Source of the DNA: JAKFWF01 sp963750535
GTDB lineage: Bacteria; Pseudomonadota; Alphaproteobacteria; Rhizobiales; Hyphomicrobiaceae
Direction: 5' to 3'
NCBI GenBank assembly: GCA_963750535.1
Contig: CAVVRF010000029.1
Coordinates: forward strand, 1 to 64,000
DNA: 64,000 nt
Both the position numbers and the translations under genes were made by a program. The notes under the pieces were generated by a model. It had not been told where the DNA came from, ran no database searches, and worked only from the letters and a program-made list of their open reading frames with translations. Below, in pieces: positions 19,985 through 28,921 of this stretch. Position 1 is the stretch's first letter. Every line of letters starts with the position of its first letter.

Positions 19985-20149
19985 GTGTTTCCGATCAATC
20001 TGCGCCACCCGGCTGGGGGCGACCATCACCAGGACCCTTGGACCAACATTCCCGATCAGCTGCTGGCGACGCTGAGCAGCGTCGCACTGGCCTTTTGCCT
20101 GGCAATGATCGCCGTGGGACTGGTTGGTTTCTGGCTGAAATCCCTCTAG
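19985..20149 (+). CDS. Small single-span membrane protein (54 aa)
   Basis: The frame begins with GTG at 19985, preceded by a near-perfect AGGAGG at 5 bases spacing, which decides the start. The N-terminus is polar and His-rich (HPAGGDHHQDPW); the C-terminal half is one membrane helix (SVALAFCLAMIAVGLVGFWL). Not recognised as a named family. It opens a run of small genes transcribed away from kdp and lies 12 bp before the next gene. Confidence 0.65.
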   Translation: MFPINLRHPAGGDHHQDPWTNIPDQLLATLSSVALAFCLAMIAVGLVGFWLKSL

Positions 20150-20161
20150 CGAGCGACGACG

Positions 20162-20359
20162 ATGAACGTAATTCCCATTACCGAGCGGCAAGTGTCGGTT
20201 TACGTAACGAAATCAGGTGCCTGGGTTGTGCACGACGAGCGCGACAGGTGCGGTGGCAGGTTTTGCGATCAGGCGACTGCCCTGCGCTATATTCGGCGTG
20301 AATTCGGCACGCGCACGCGCATTGTCATGATAGCCTCCGCGCCGAGGCAGGCAGCCTGA
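20162..20359 (+). CDS. Small conserved hypothetical protein (65 aa), DUF2188-like
   Basis: VYVTKSGAWVVHDERDRCGG followed by RYIRREFGTRTRIVM resembles the short beta-beta-beta-alpha DUF2188-like proteins, in which a query-type strand (GxWVVxxE) is followed by an amphipathic helix. No catalytic residues are evident. It is 12 bp downstream of the 54-aa membrane protein. The ribosome site is weak (GAGCGACG). Confidence 0.55.
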   Translation: MNVIPITERQVSVYVTKSGAWVVHDERDRCGGRFCDQATALRYIRREFGTRTRIVMIASAPRQAA

Positions 20360-20642
20360 TTTTGCCTGCTTCGAAAAGCCCGGTGCGACCGGTCGCCGGG
20401 AGCGGTTCGCGGCCTCCCGAGCTTCATGCATGGAAATTGCTGTAGCTGTTGCTTCGAGGCGATGATTTTTTTCGCCCGGGATCGAATCCGGGATCCGGTT
20501 GCCACCCACTGCGCGGCGCTCGCCTTTCCGACAAGCACTTATCTCGCGCCTATAAGGACGCCTATCCGGCAATCTCGAATTTTTATGGCATTGCGCAGAC
20601 ATTGTGCTGTTGAGATCCGCACCTGATAGAAGGAGTGGAAAG
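20360..20642. other. Intergenic region with GC-rich palindromic stretch
   Basis: Around 20473-20495 a CCCGGGATCGAATCCGGG-like stretch follows a T-run. It resembles a tRNA T-arm but no whole tRNA can be folded. Nothing else is recognised in these 283 bases. Confidence 0.3.
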
Positions 20643-20861
20643 ATGTTCCGCAACGCGATGTTCCGATTTTGCACCCGCGCCAGGCCGGGTCCGGAAGCCC
20701 GGTCGTGCCCGCGTCCGGCGACTAGCGGCGCCGGCCAACCGCCGAAACCGCTGTCGTCCACCTTGAGCGCTCACGACCTGCTGTTCCAGGCGCGAATGCG
20801 CAAGGCCGAAGTGGAGTGGGTCGCCTATTCCCGTCGTTACGGTGTGCATCATCTCCGATGA
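20643..20861 (+). CDS. Small basic hypothetical protein (72 aa)
   Basis: The ATG at 20643 follows AGGAG, 8 bases away, which is the main support. The protein is basic with two Cys-containing segments (FRFCTRARP, ARSCPRPA) and a C-terminal helix LLFQARMRKAEVEWVAYSRRYG. No family is recognised. It precedes the DUF6745 pair by 99 bp. Confidence 0.45.
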   Translation: MFRNAMFRFCTRARPGPEARSCPRPATSGAGQPPKPLSSTLSAHDLLFQARMRKAEVEWVAYSRRYGVHHLR

Positions 20862-20960
20862 CAGCGGGCAGGCCTCGAGCGACACGTCGAGCGTCGCTCC
20901 GCGAGCCGCCCTGCAATCTGTAAAGCGCAAAATTGAGCAAGTACGCGAGGGGACCGACCC

Positions 20961-21329
20961 ATGATTCGTCTGTGTGCCCAAGGCGACATTCTGATCGAAC
21001 GCATCGCCGATTGTCCGGTGTCCGGACAGGTTATCGAAGCAGCCGAGGAAAATGCCGTAACGATCGCCGAGGGCGAGGCGACCGGACACCGTCACACGCT
21101 GCACGGCGCCGTCACCATGTATCGCGACGACGCACTGGCGCGCGACATCCCGGCCGGGCTTTACGTCGCGCACGTGCAGGTGAAGAGCACCTCGCGACTG
21201 CAGCACGAAGAGCACGCCGCGATCACGCTCGAGCCTGGCACCTATCGCGTGCGCCGCCAACGCCAGTTGGAACCGGCCGACGTCGGATTTCGCGAGGATC
21301 GCGAATATTCGAGCACAATCGAGGACTGA
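20961..21329 (+). CDS. Conserved hypothetical protein preceding DUF6745 gene (122 aa)
   Basis: A mostly beta-strand protein: QGDILIERI, AVTIAEGEATGHRHTLHG (a His-rich centre), HEEHAAITLEPGTYRVRRQR. From memory, similar proteins with the RQGDV...GEATGHAH...HEEH...L..G.Y.V..QRE pattern sit next to DUF6745 genes in several bacterial groups. The conserved His and Glu residues could bind a metal (inference). Its TGA overlaps the next ATG (TGATG), so both are translated together. Confidence 0.7.
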   Translation: MIRLCAQGDILIERIADCPVSGQVIEAAEENAVTIAEGEATGHRHTLHGAVTMYRDDALARDIPAGLYVAHVQVKSTSRLQHEEHAAITLEPGTYRVRRQRQLEPADVGFREDREYSSTIED

Positions 21330-22483
21330 TGCCCATGCTTACTCCGTCTGTAGCCGATGCCCTGCGCGCCCATCTCGAGCGATGGTCAGGCGCGCAACTG
21401 TCTCGCGAGCCGGCGGACCGGCAAATCGGAGAAGAGGGTGTCCGTCTCGCCTATGCAGCGGCTGGCCTTGCGCACCCAAGGCGCATCGTCTGGTGTGGCA
21501 GCCCGATCCAGATCGCCAATCGCATGGCCGCCGTGTCGGCCGACGAACCCGTCGGAGCCAACGTCAAGGCGGACCTGTTTGACGACGTTCGGGACCGGGC
21601 AGCATTGCTCTCCGAAATCTTCTGGAAGGACGTCGTAATCGCTGCAAACGAGCTGGCAGTTCGCGACCGAGCCGACGGCGCCGGGAATATCATCGGCGAG
21701 CGCCGCAACCTTAGCGCCGCCATCACTCGTCTGGCCCGGAATGCGGCCGATGAGTCACTGTCCGGCCTTGCGGCCAGAGCTCGCCACGCCTTGCTGCGGC
21801 TGCGCGGGCGGCCTCGTATCCTGCCGCAAGCGAGCATTTCCGAATCGGCGGTGTCCTCCAACGAATTGGAGCAGCTGGCTGTCTACGAATTCCTCCACGA
21901 GGCTCTCGGCTGGCAGGAGCTGACGCCGCGACTCGCGGGCCTATGGATGATTGCCAAGAGCGCCGGTTGGATCGTGCCTCACGAGCATGTCTGCTGGATT
22001 TGCGAGCGGCCAAGCCGCATTCGCACCGACGTCCGCAATCGCCTGCATTGCCCGGACGGTCCGGCGCTGCGCTACCGCGACGGCTGGGCCGCATACGTGT
22101 GGAAAGGCACCGAGGTGCCCAAGTGGACGATCGAGCACCCCGGGCAGATCACCCTTTCCGACCTTGCCGCCACTCTCGATCCGGTGGTGCGCAATTGCAT
22201 GATCGAGATCATGACGCCGCAGCGCTTCGTCGAGCTCGGCGGGCCGGGACGCGTCGCCAAGGACGAAACCGGTACGCTTTGGTGCAAGTGGTGGAGCTAC
22301 CGCGGCGTGACCATGGGCACCTGGACCGCGGTGGAGGTCGAGAACGGCACGGCCGGCCATGATGGCTCGAGGCAGCACCACTTCCTGCGCGTGCCTTCAC
22401 GGATGCGGACTGCCAGGGAGGCGGTTGCCTGGACCTATGGTCTCAGCGCCGAAGAATACGGCAGAATCCAACTGCGAACCTGA
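21329..22483 (+). CDS. DUF6745 domain-containing protein (384 aa)
   Basis: The C-terminal half carries the DUF6745-type repeat LHCPDGPALRYRDGWAAYVWKG and TPQRFVELGGPGRVAKDETG. A CWIC motif and a later Cys-His-rich stretch just before it may bind zinc. The N-terminal half is helical. The gene overlaps the 122-aa partner by one base. Function is unknown; DUF6745 proteins are widespread and often encoded near repeats or toxin-like genes in other genomes, but nothing here shows a toxin active site. Confidence 0.75.
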   Translation: MPMLTPSVADALRAHLERWSGAQLSREPADRQIGEEGVRLAYAAAGLAHPRRIVWCGSPIQIANRMAAVSADEPVGANVKADLFDDVRDRAALLSEIFWKDVVIAANELAVRDRADGAGNIIGERRNLSAAITRLARNAADESLSGLAARARHALLRLRGRPRILPQASISESAVSSNELEQLAVYEFLHEALGWQELTPRLAGLWMIAKSAGWIVPHEHVCWICERPSRIRTDVRNRLHCPDGPALRYRDGWAAYVWKGTEVPKWTIEHPGQITLSDLAATLDPVVRNCMIEIMTPQRFVELGGPGRVAKDETGTLWCKWWSYRGVTMGTWTAVEVENGTAGHDGSRQHHFLRVPSRMRTAREAVAWTYGLSAEEYGRIQLRT

Positions 22484-22522
22484 AGCAGCCGATCGGCTGG
22501 TCTCAACGTGGTGCGTGTCCGC

Positions 22523-23086
22523 ATGAAACTCCTGCCAATCAAGTGGGCCGCAGCCACTGCTCTCGCAGCAGCCCTGCTTCCGGTTATTGCCGCGACCACC
22601 GAGAACGCTCTGCATTCGGTCAGCAACCAGACTGCGCCGGAGACGGACCACTTCTGGATCGAGCCGGGCGCCATGGCGGGCGCGCCGTCCGAATCTGGCG
22701 TTTCGATCCAGGGAAGCATCATGGTGCCCGCCTATCCAAGCATTCCGACCGCTGGCGGAGTAGTCAATGCAGACTTGGCGGTCCTCCTGAGCATTCGAAA
22801 TACCTCGCATTCGCACGCGCTGACAATCCGCAAAGTCGAAGTATTGGACAGTGCAGGCCGGCGGCTGAAGCACTACCTGGGCGCACCGGTAGAGGTCAGC
22901 CCGCTTGGAACCATCAGCCTGTTCCTGCCGGAAGGAAAGATGCCGGGCGGCGCGGGGGCGAAGCTCCAGATCGATTGGGGTGCCGGCAATGGAACGTCCG
23001 CCCCGCTTGTCGAAGCCGTCATGCTCGGAAAGCTCGGGGCCATGAGCATTGCGTTCGCAAGCCGCGGCGTCTCGATCGACAATTGA
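22523..23086 (+). CDS. DUF3124 domain-containing secreted protein
   Basis: A 187-aa protein with an N-terminal hydrophobic signal segment (WAAATALAAALLPVIA) followed by the DUF3124 pattern: IMVPAYPSIPTA, DLAVLLSIRNTSHSHALTI, LGTISLFLPEGKMPGGAGAK, ending in PLVEAVMLG and SIAFASRGVS. The family is of unknown function, probably periplasmic. The start is uncertain: ATG 22523 begins a good signal peptide, while GTG 22508 is also in frame; neither has a strong ribosome site. Confidence 0.75.
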   Translation: MKLLPIKWAAATALAAALLPVIAATTENALHSVSNQTAPETDHFWIEPGAMAGAPSESGVSIQGSIMVPAYPSIPTAGGVVNADLAVLLSIRNTSHSHALTIRKVEVLDSAGRRLKHYLGAPVEVSPLGTISLFLPEGKMPGGAGAKLQIDWGAGNGTSAPLVEAVMLGKLGAMSIAFASRGVSIDN

Positions 23087-23095
23087 CGTGCATGC

Positions 23096-23154
23096 GCGGC
23101 CTCGGCCTGCACGGCCGCTTCGCAGCCGGCCCTTTTGGGCTATTTATAAAGCAG
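23096..23154 (+). terminator. Possible transcription terminator after DUF3124 gene
   Basis: A GCGGCC/GGCCGC stem (23096-23101 with 23113-23118) is followed by a second GC-rich hairpin with a TTTT loop and then TATTTATAA. No clean U-tract follows, so this is tentative. Confidence 0.3.
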
Positions 23155-23340
23155 AGCGCCAGCATCGCGAGTATTGAATCACCATTCGCGTCAGAAAACA
23201 GGCAACACCAAGCAAGCAATTGCGCAGTTATTTGATCAGTATTTAACGAAAATAAATTCGACGCCGCGGCATTTTAATTTGACAATTTCTAAAAGAGACA
23301 CATTCTGAACACATAGGTGAAATATATATTTCAATATGAT

Positions 23341-23358
23341 TTGAGTGAAGTCGCTCAA
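23341..23358. promoter_or_regulatory. TTGAG-N8-CTCAA inverted repeat upstream of CsbD-like gene
   Basis: An 18-bp imperfect palindrome lies in a strongly AT-rich stretch 36 bp before the CsbD-like ATG. It could be an operator. The spacing differs from an FNR/FixK box (TTGAT-N4-ATCAA), so no regulator is assigned. Confidence 0.3.
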
Positions 23359-23393
23359 GTTGTAAACTGAAATTGATTTTTTTGGAGGTTAAA

Positions 23394-23603
23394 ATGAACA
23401 AGGAAACACAGCCTGCCGCAACCTCGCTCAACACCGCAATGCGGAGCGAAATCGCCCAGAAGTGGGGCAAGTTCAGCGCCTCGGAAATCGCCGGGTTCAA
23501 GAACAATGACGACCTGGTGGCTCAGGTTCAGAGCAAGTACGGCCTGGAAAAGGCTCAGGCTCAGCGCGATGTCGACGCCTTCGCCAAGGGCCGGCGTCTC
23601 TGA
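23394..23603 (+). CDS. CsbD-like small stress protein (69 aa)
   Basis: KWGKFSASEIAGFKNNDDLV followed by KYGLEKAQAQRDVDAF matches the CsbD pattern (W-G-K-L-T/S-x-x-x...L-x-x-x-I-Q-x-x-Y-G). CsbD proteins are small, abundant and stress-induced, of unclear role. A perfect GGAGG stands before the ATG at 23394, indicating high translation. It is followed by a strong hairpin. Confidence 0.72.
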   Translation: MNKETQPAATSLNTAMRSEIAQKWGKFSASEIAGFKNNDDLVAQVQSKYGLEKAQAQRDVDAFAKGRRL

Positions 23604-23624
23604 CGCTCGCAGCGCTTAATCGAC

Positions 23625-23654
23625 GGTCGTTCCCGGGCATGCCCGGGGACGACC
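23625..23654 (+). terminator. Strong hairpin after CsbD-like gene
   Basis: A 14-bp stem (23625-23638 with 23641-23654, one G-T pair) has only a 2-base loop. No T-run follows, so it may be a factor-assisted terminator, an mRNA stabiliser or an intergenic palindromic repeat rather than an intrinsic terminator. Confidence 0.45.
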
Positions 23655-23779
23655 TGCCGCCTATTGGCGTGTCTCGACGACCACGACGATTCAAAGTCTT
23701 TCCAGCGGTGAGCGACAGATCACGTGAAACGGGCCGGGTGAACTCGCAGCGGCATTGGCAAAAGACCGGGAGTTAGCCG

Positions 23780-24004
23780 ATGGATAGCCACAAATTCAAA
23801 GTCGGTCAGCTCGTGACCCTCAGGCCGTCAGCGCAGGAGGGCGCCGCCGCCTGTGGCCGGCAATACAAGATCCAGCAGATCTTGCCGGGCGAGCATGGTG
23901 GCCACGCCTATCGTATCAAGACGATCACCGAGGCAAACGACCGCCTGGTCATGGAAGGCGATATCGTGCTGCTCCGCAGCGTTTCGCTGTGTGGCGAGGC
24001 TTGA
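23780..24004 (+). CDS. Small conserved hypothetical protein (74 aa)
   Basis: FKVGQLVTLRPS...YKIQQILPGEHGGHAYRIKT forms a short SH3-like beta-barrel pattern; from memory, rhizobial proteins beginning HKFKVGQLV and ending with YRIK..NEPHERV are similar. GGGAG stands before the ATG. No function is known. Confidence 0.6.
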   Translation: MDSHKFKVGQLVTLRPSAQEGAAACGRQYKIQQILPGEHGGHAYRIKTITEANDRLVMEGDIVLLRSVSLCGEA

Positions 24005-24079
24005 TCGGTGGCTGCCGGACACGGGCAGCGGCTTCGGCAACGATGGCCAAGAGTTCCGTTACAAAGGACATCGCACCCG

Positions 24080-24337
24080 ATGATTATCGGAGGGCGTCGG
24101 CGAGGACCTCTTTCCAACTCGAATTTCCATGTTGGGATTGGTTTGGGGGAGGTTTGGGTTGTCACGCGGCACGGCGCCGCTGTGAGCGCGACGCGCTACC
24201 GTTTGAAATGTCATGCCATGGCCTTTGCCCGCGCGATGGCATTCAGGTCCGACGTCGAAATGATCGTACATGAGCTCGACGGCCATATGGTGGTTCATCA
24301 ACGGCCGTCGCTGACATATCCGATTGCGCTCGATTGA
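24080..24337 (+). CDS. Small conserved hypothetical protein (85 aa), DUF2188-like
   Basis: EVWVVTRHGAAVSATRYRLK followed by AFARAMAFRSDVEMIVHELDG and a final SLTYPIALD: one beta hairpin, one helix, one more strand, similar to the 65-aa protein at 20162. AAAGGA stands 11 bases before the ATG at 24080. No function can be assigned. Confidence 0.6.
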   Translation: MIIGGRRRGPLSNSNFHVGIGLGEVWVVTRHGAAVSATRYRLKCHAMAFARAMAFRSDVEMIVHELDGHMVVHQRPSLTYPIALD

Positions 24338-24480
24338 GTTCGACCGATTTGGATCGACACCAACGTCGCACGGTAGCCGATGCCGCTCGCTTGCCCGCGC
24401 TATTCCCAATTGCCGGAGGAAACGAGCGTCGACGGCAATCGACTATACCCTGCGAGACACTTTCGTCTTTGTCGCCGGCT

Positions 24481-26229
24481 TACCCCGCCCCATACAGGAA
24501 ATTCGGCAGCCAGAGCGTCATTCCGGGCCAGACATACATGAATGCCATGCACAGAATAACGATCAGCATGTAGGGCATCATGCCGGCAGAAGATCTGATT
24601 GAGGGTGACGTGCTTCGGCGCCACGCCCTTCAGATAGAACGCGGACATGGCGACCGGCGGCGACAGGAACGCTGCCTGCAGGTTCACGAACACCAGCGTG
24701 CCCCACAGAATCGGGTCGATGTTGAAGTGCTTGAGCAATGGCAGGAAGATCGGCACGAAGATCACGATGATCTCGGTCCATTCCAGCGGCCAGCCGAGCA
24801 CGAAGATGATGGCCTGGGAAAGCAACATGAACTGCAGCGGCGTCATGTTGAGCGACAATACCCACTTCTCGATCAGCGCCTGGCCGCCGAGAATCGCGAA
24901 CACGCCGGAGAATATCGCGGAGCCGACGAATAGCCAGCACACCATCGATGTGGTCTTGGCGGTAAGAAACACCGCCTCCTTGGTTCGCTTCCAGTCGAGC
25001 GTTCGGGCCTGGAAGGCGAGCAGGAACGCGCCCGCCGCACCGACCGCCGCCAACTCGGTCGCCGTGGTGATGCCGAACAGGATCACCGCCAGCACCACGA
25101 ACGTCAGAATGCCGAGCGGCGCGATCGACGTGGTCAGCAGTTTGATCACCTCATAGCGCTCGGCGGTCATGCGCGCATAGTATCGAGCCATCACCACGGC
25201 CATGACTGACGCGATTATGCCGAACCACATGACGAAGCCGGCCGGCGGCCCTTTCTCCGCCGGCGTCTGGGACTTCTCGACCGGCGCCGAACCTAGCTGC
25301 TGCAGCCCCTCGACGACCTGCTCGGGTGCAGCCTGCTGGTGAATGACGACGTACCACCAGGCGCCCCAGAGGGTCACCGCAATGATGGTCAGCGGCACCA
25401 GCGAATAGCAGAGCATCGCCAGCACCTCGCGATACTTCATGCTCCGGCCGTCGATCTGGATCGCCTTGGCCTTGGCCGGCGAGACGAGCGCCCTGAGCGC
25501 CGCCACGAACATGTTCGACGAATAGGCCTGCTGGAAGCTCGGCACCCATGCCGGCACCGGCACGCGCGTCTGCTCTTCCGACAGCGGCGGCGCGATTTTC
25601 GGGCTCAACAGCGCCCAGCCGATTATGTACACGAGGTACAGGAACGACAGGAAGAAGCCTGGAAACATCGCCGCGGCATAGAGCTTGACCACCGATTGGC
25701 CAGCGACTGCGGCGTAGACGATGATCATCACCGAGGGCGGGATCAGGATGCCGAGCGTGCCGCCGGCGGTGATGACGCCAGACGCCAGCCGCACATCATA
25801 GCCAGCCTTCAGCATCGGATTGAACGCGATCACGCCCATCAGCACGACGACGGCGCCGACGAGGCCGCTGGCAATCCCCCAGAACGTGCACACGATCAGC
25901 GTCGCGACCGCCAGTGAAGCGGGCACGCGCCGGAACGCCAGCTGGATCGAGTAGAACATCTTGTCGACCAGCGCGCCGCGCTCCATCACGTATCCCATCA
26001 GCACGAACAGCGGGATCGAGATCAGCACGTCGTTGGTCATGGCGCCGTAGGTGCGCTGGACCATCAGGTCGAAAATCTTGTTGTCGATCCAGTGCTGGGC
26101 CGGATCGAAGAAGGCGACGAAGCCGAAGAGTATGCCGAGCCCCATCAGCGTGAATGCGGTCGGGAAACCCATCATGATGACGACGACAATCAGCGTCAGC
26201 ATCAGCAATCCAAGTGCGGGATCGCTCAT
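24481..26229 (-). CDS. dctM: TRAP transporter large permease (DctM type, one frameshift)
   Basis: About 582 aa of membrane protein with the DctM signatures GIASGLVGAVVVLMGVIAFN, GGTLGILIPPSVMIIVYA and TATELAAVGAAGAF. It has a long cytoplasmic insertion (about residues 210-350), as in the mannitol/chloroaromatic (FcbT-like) subgroup. One extra base near 24588 hides the last part; in the other frame it continues AGMMPYMLIVILCMAFMYVW and ends LPNFLYGAG at 24481. Its ATG overlaps dctQ by 4 bases. It uses an ion gradient to import the acid bound by DctP. Confidence 0.9.
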
Positions 26230-26894
26230 AGATTGTGGTCTCCCCCACGGCCGCGCTGGCGGGCGGCCTCGTCGATTTCCTGGGCGTGCTCGATCGCCTG
26301 TCTGCGGGTCTCGTCGTCGACGTACTCGCTATGTGCGAGCTGTTCCTCGATGACGTCGATCTCCGACACGTCCTTGAGCCGGCTGGGCCACTCGCCGGTC
26401 TTGAGACACACGACGCAGCGCACGATCTCGGCGACGCCCTGCAGCAGCACGAGGGCGCCGGCGATCGGGATGATAGTCTTGAAGTGATAGACCGGTGGGC
26501 CGTCCGCCGTCACGTTCGAGTGCTCGCCGATCCGCCACGAGTCGCCGGCATAGGAGTAGCCAGCGTAGACCAGCGCCAGGATACCCGGCAGGAAGAACAC
26601 GATGTAGAGGACGAGGTCGAGGCTCGCCTGCGTTCGCGGCCGGAACGACGAGTAGAGAAAGTCGCCGCGAACGTGGGCGTTCTGCGCCAGGGTGTAGGCG
26701 CCGCACAGCATGAACAGGGTGCCATAGAACATGTTGCTGGCGTCGAAGATCCATGCCGTCGGCATATTCAGTATGTAGCGCTTGAAGACCTCGGCGCAGA
26801 CCAGCAGCATGAGGCCGACGATCAACCAAGCGGCGGCCTTTCCGACCCATGTGCTGATGCCATCAATGGTATGCAGAAAGCGTTCGACGACCAT
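26226..26894 (-). CDS. dctQ: TRAP transporter small permease (DctQ type)
   Basis: A 222-aa protein with four membrane helices, including AWLIVGLMLLVCAEVFKRYI and YGTLFMLCGAYTLAQNAHVRGD, the usual DctQ stretch. The charged C-terminal tail (about 45 residues) is longer than in most DctQ. The ATG at 26894 starts just before the first helix. It bridges DctM and the periplasmic protein. The 95 bases between it and dctP hold nothing notable. Confidence 0.9.
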   Translation of the reverse strand: MVVERFLHTIDGISTWVGKAAAWLIVGLMLLVCAEVFKRYILNMPTAWIFDASNMFYGTLFMLCGAYTLAQNAHVRGDFLYSSFRPRTQASLDLVLYIVFFLPGILALVYAGYSYAGDSWRIGEHSNVTADGPPVYHFKTIIPIAGALVLLQGVAEIVRCVVCLKTGEWPSRLKDVSEIDVIEEQLAHSEYVDDETRRQAIEHAQEIDEAARQRGRGGDHNL

Positions 26895-26989
26895 GGCTTC
26901 GGGCCTGCTCGATTGAGTTCGTAGGGCACGCGCACCAAGACATCCTGCAGCCGTTAGGCCGTAAGATGCCCCAGTGCACTTGGCCGGCT

Positions 26990-28127
26990 TCAGGACTTCT
27001 TGGCCACGCCGCTCGGACCGAAGTAGTGGTCGTAGACCATCTTGCGGCTGACGACGGTATCCTGCTCCCACTGCGTCGCGCGCCGTGCGAACGCCAATTG
27101 CGACTCGAGGATCTCCTTGAACATCGGGTTCTCGCCGGCCTTCTTGGCGGCAACCTGATCGTAGATCTCGAGTTGCCGCTTCAGGATCGCGTCAGGGGTC
27201 TTGTAGAACTTGACCTTGTCCTTGGTCTGCAGCTCGACGTAGTCCTGCGAATAGCGGTCGATCGCCTTCCACGACATGTCCGACGACGACGCCTCGACGG
27301 CGTTGGCGATGATGGCGCGCATCTTCTCCGGCAGGGCGTCGATACTTGGTCTTGTTGAACATGATCTCGAACTGCTCGGCGTTCTGGTGGTAGCTCTGCA
27401 GCATGCACACCTTGGAAACGTCGGCGAAGCCGAGGAGGCGGTCGGAGGTGGCGTTGTTGAACTCGGCCGCATCGAGCAGGCCACGGTCCATCGCGGAGAC
27501 GATCTCGCCGCCGGGCAGCGCGTTGACCGCAGCGCCCATGCCGGTGAAGACGTCGATCGAGATGCCGACGGTGCGGAACTTCACGCCATTGAGGTCTTCG
27601 ACCTTGGTCATCGGCTTCTTGAACCAGCCGAGCGGCTGGGTCGGCATCGGGCCGTAGGGGAAGGACACCACGTTGGCGCCGATCGAGTTGTAGAGCTTGG
27701 CCAGCAATTCCTTGCCGCCGCCGTACTTGTGCCAGGCAAGCAGCATGTTGGCATCCATGGCATAGCCGGGGCCCGAGCCCCACAGCGCCAGCGCCGTCTG
27801 CTTGCCGTAGTGATAGACGAGCACGCCGTGGCCACCATCGAGGGTGCCCTTCGACACTGCTTCAAGCAGACCGAACGCCGGCACCACCGCGCCCGCCGGC
27901 AGCACGTCGATCTTCAGATCGCCACCGGTCATGTCGTTGACCTTCTTGGCGTAGTCCAGCGCATACTCGTGGAAGATGTCTTTCGATGGCCAGGTGCTCT
28001 GCCAGCGCATGCTGATCGGGCCCTGGGCGCTCACGACGGTCGGCGCGGCGATGGTCGCTGCCGCCGCGGCACCGGTTCGCTTGAGGAACCTGCGGCGTGA
28101 GACTTCAGGTGTCTTGCTGTTCGACAT
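26990..28127 (-). CDS. dctP: TRAP transporter substrate-binding protein, TakP/DctP family (one frameshift)
   Basis: About 378 aa. The N-terminus has a twin-arginine signal (SRRRFLKRTGAAAAATIAAP). The mature part has MRWQSTWPSKDIFHEYALDY and the conserved PLGWFKKPMTKVEDLNGVKF with the binding-site Arg in FRTVGIS. The frame shifts near 27342; beyond it the protein continues DALPEKMRAIIANAVEASSS to the stop. TakP-like proteins bind 2-keto or aromatic acids, but the ligand here is unknown. First gene of the dctPQM operon. Confidence 0.88.
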
Positions 28128-28442
28128 GTTTCCAACCCCAATTTTTCCGATGGATGCCGCTCTAACGGCGGTATTGCCAAGCACACTAAGGCACCCGGAA
28201 CGACCGAAAGCAAGCGGCTCGCATCCGGATCACCACTAGGTGAGCACCGGATCGGTTTTCTCGATAGCAACGGCTCGACGCCGGCGACCGCGGACGGCAC
28301 CGGATTGGCCGTGTGATCGCCGAGAATTGCCTTGACGCCGCCTGCTTGTGTGCACCGCAATAACGATGACCGGCGCAGGTCATCGCGTCATATGCGCGCT
28401 TTGCGCACGTGCCCGCGTGCCATCACCGCCGCGACCAGCCGT

Positions 28443-28796
28443 TCAGGCCGGCTTGTCATGTGCCGACCGGCTGTCGTCCGGAGCCTGTTCCCGGTCGAAC
28501 ATGCTGTAGTCGCGGGTCACGACTGCCACACGGAGCCGATAGTCTCGAAATACGTCGCGGCGGCTTCCGGCCTGAATGGCACGGTGAACCTCGCGATTGC
28601 GCCAAGCCTCGACGGCCGCCTCGTCACGCCAGAACGACAGCGCGACCAGCTTTTCGGGATCCGTCACACTCTGGAACCGCTCGATGGAGATGAAACCATC
28701 GAGCGTCTCCAGGTGCGATCGCAATGCGGCGCCCATATCGAGATAGGATTGCATCTTGCCGGGTCTCGGCCAGGACTCGAAAATGACCGCAATCAT
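28443..28796 (-). CDS. Antibiotic-biosynthesis-monooxygenase (ABM) fold protein
   Basis: A 117-aa ferredoxin-like alpha-beta protein: MIAVIFESWPRPGKMQSYLD, FISIERFQSVTDPEKLVALSFW, DEAAVEAWRNREVHRA. This is the dimeric ABM fold (YgiN/HmoA-like), used for quinol oxidation, heme degradation or as a sensor; residues specific for heme are not evident. AAGGAG stands before ATG 28796, which sets the start. Confidence 0.75.
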   Translation of the reverse strand: MIAVIFESWPRPGKMQSYLDMGAALRSHLETLDGFISIERFQSVTDPEKLVALSFWRDEAAVEAWRNREVHRAIQAGSRRDVFRDYRLRVAVVTRDYSMFDREQAPDDSRSAHDKPA

Positions 28797-28921
28797 ATGT
28801 TTTTCTCCTTGGAGCACTTGGATGTGGCCGCGCGCCTGCGCCTCGATTGTCGGCCAGGCCCGGCGAAACCGGGTCCGGCCACTATATCCGCATTGTCTCG
28901 ATCGTGCGTCTGTGGCGATTG

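Noticed and set aside
20465..20505. tRNA 3'-end-like stretch (TTCGA within a GC-rich arm)
   Set aside because: No acceptor, D or anticodon arm can be paired around it on either strand; the T-loop spacing is also off by one.
23324..23360. FNR/FixK box before the CsbD-like gene
   Set aside because: The half-sites are TTGAG/CTCAA with an 8-base gap, not TTGAT-N4-ATCAA.
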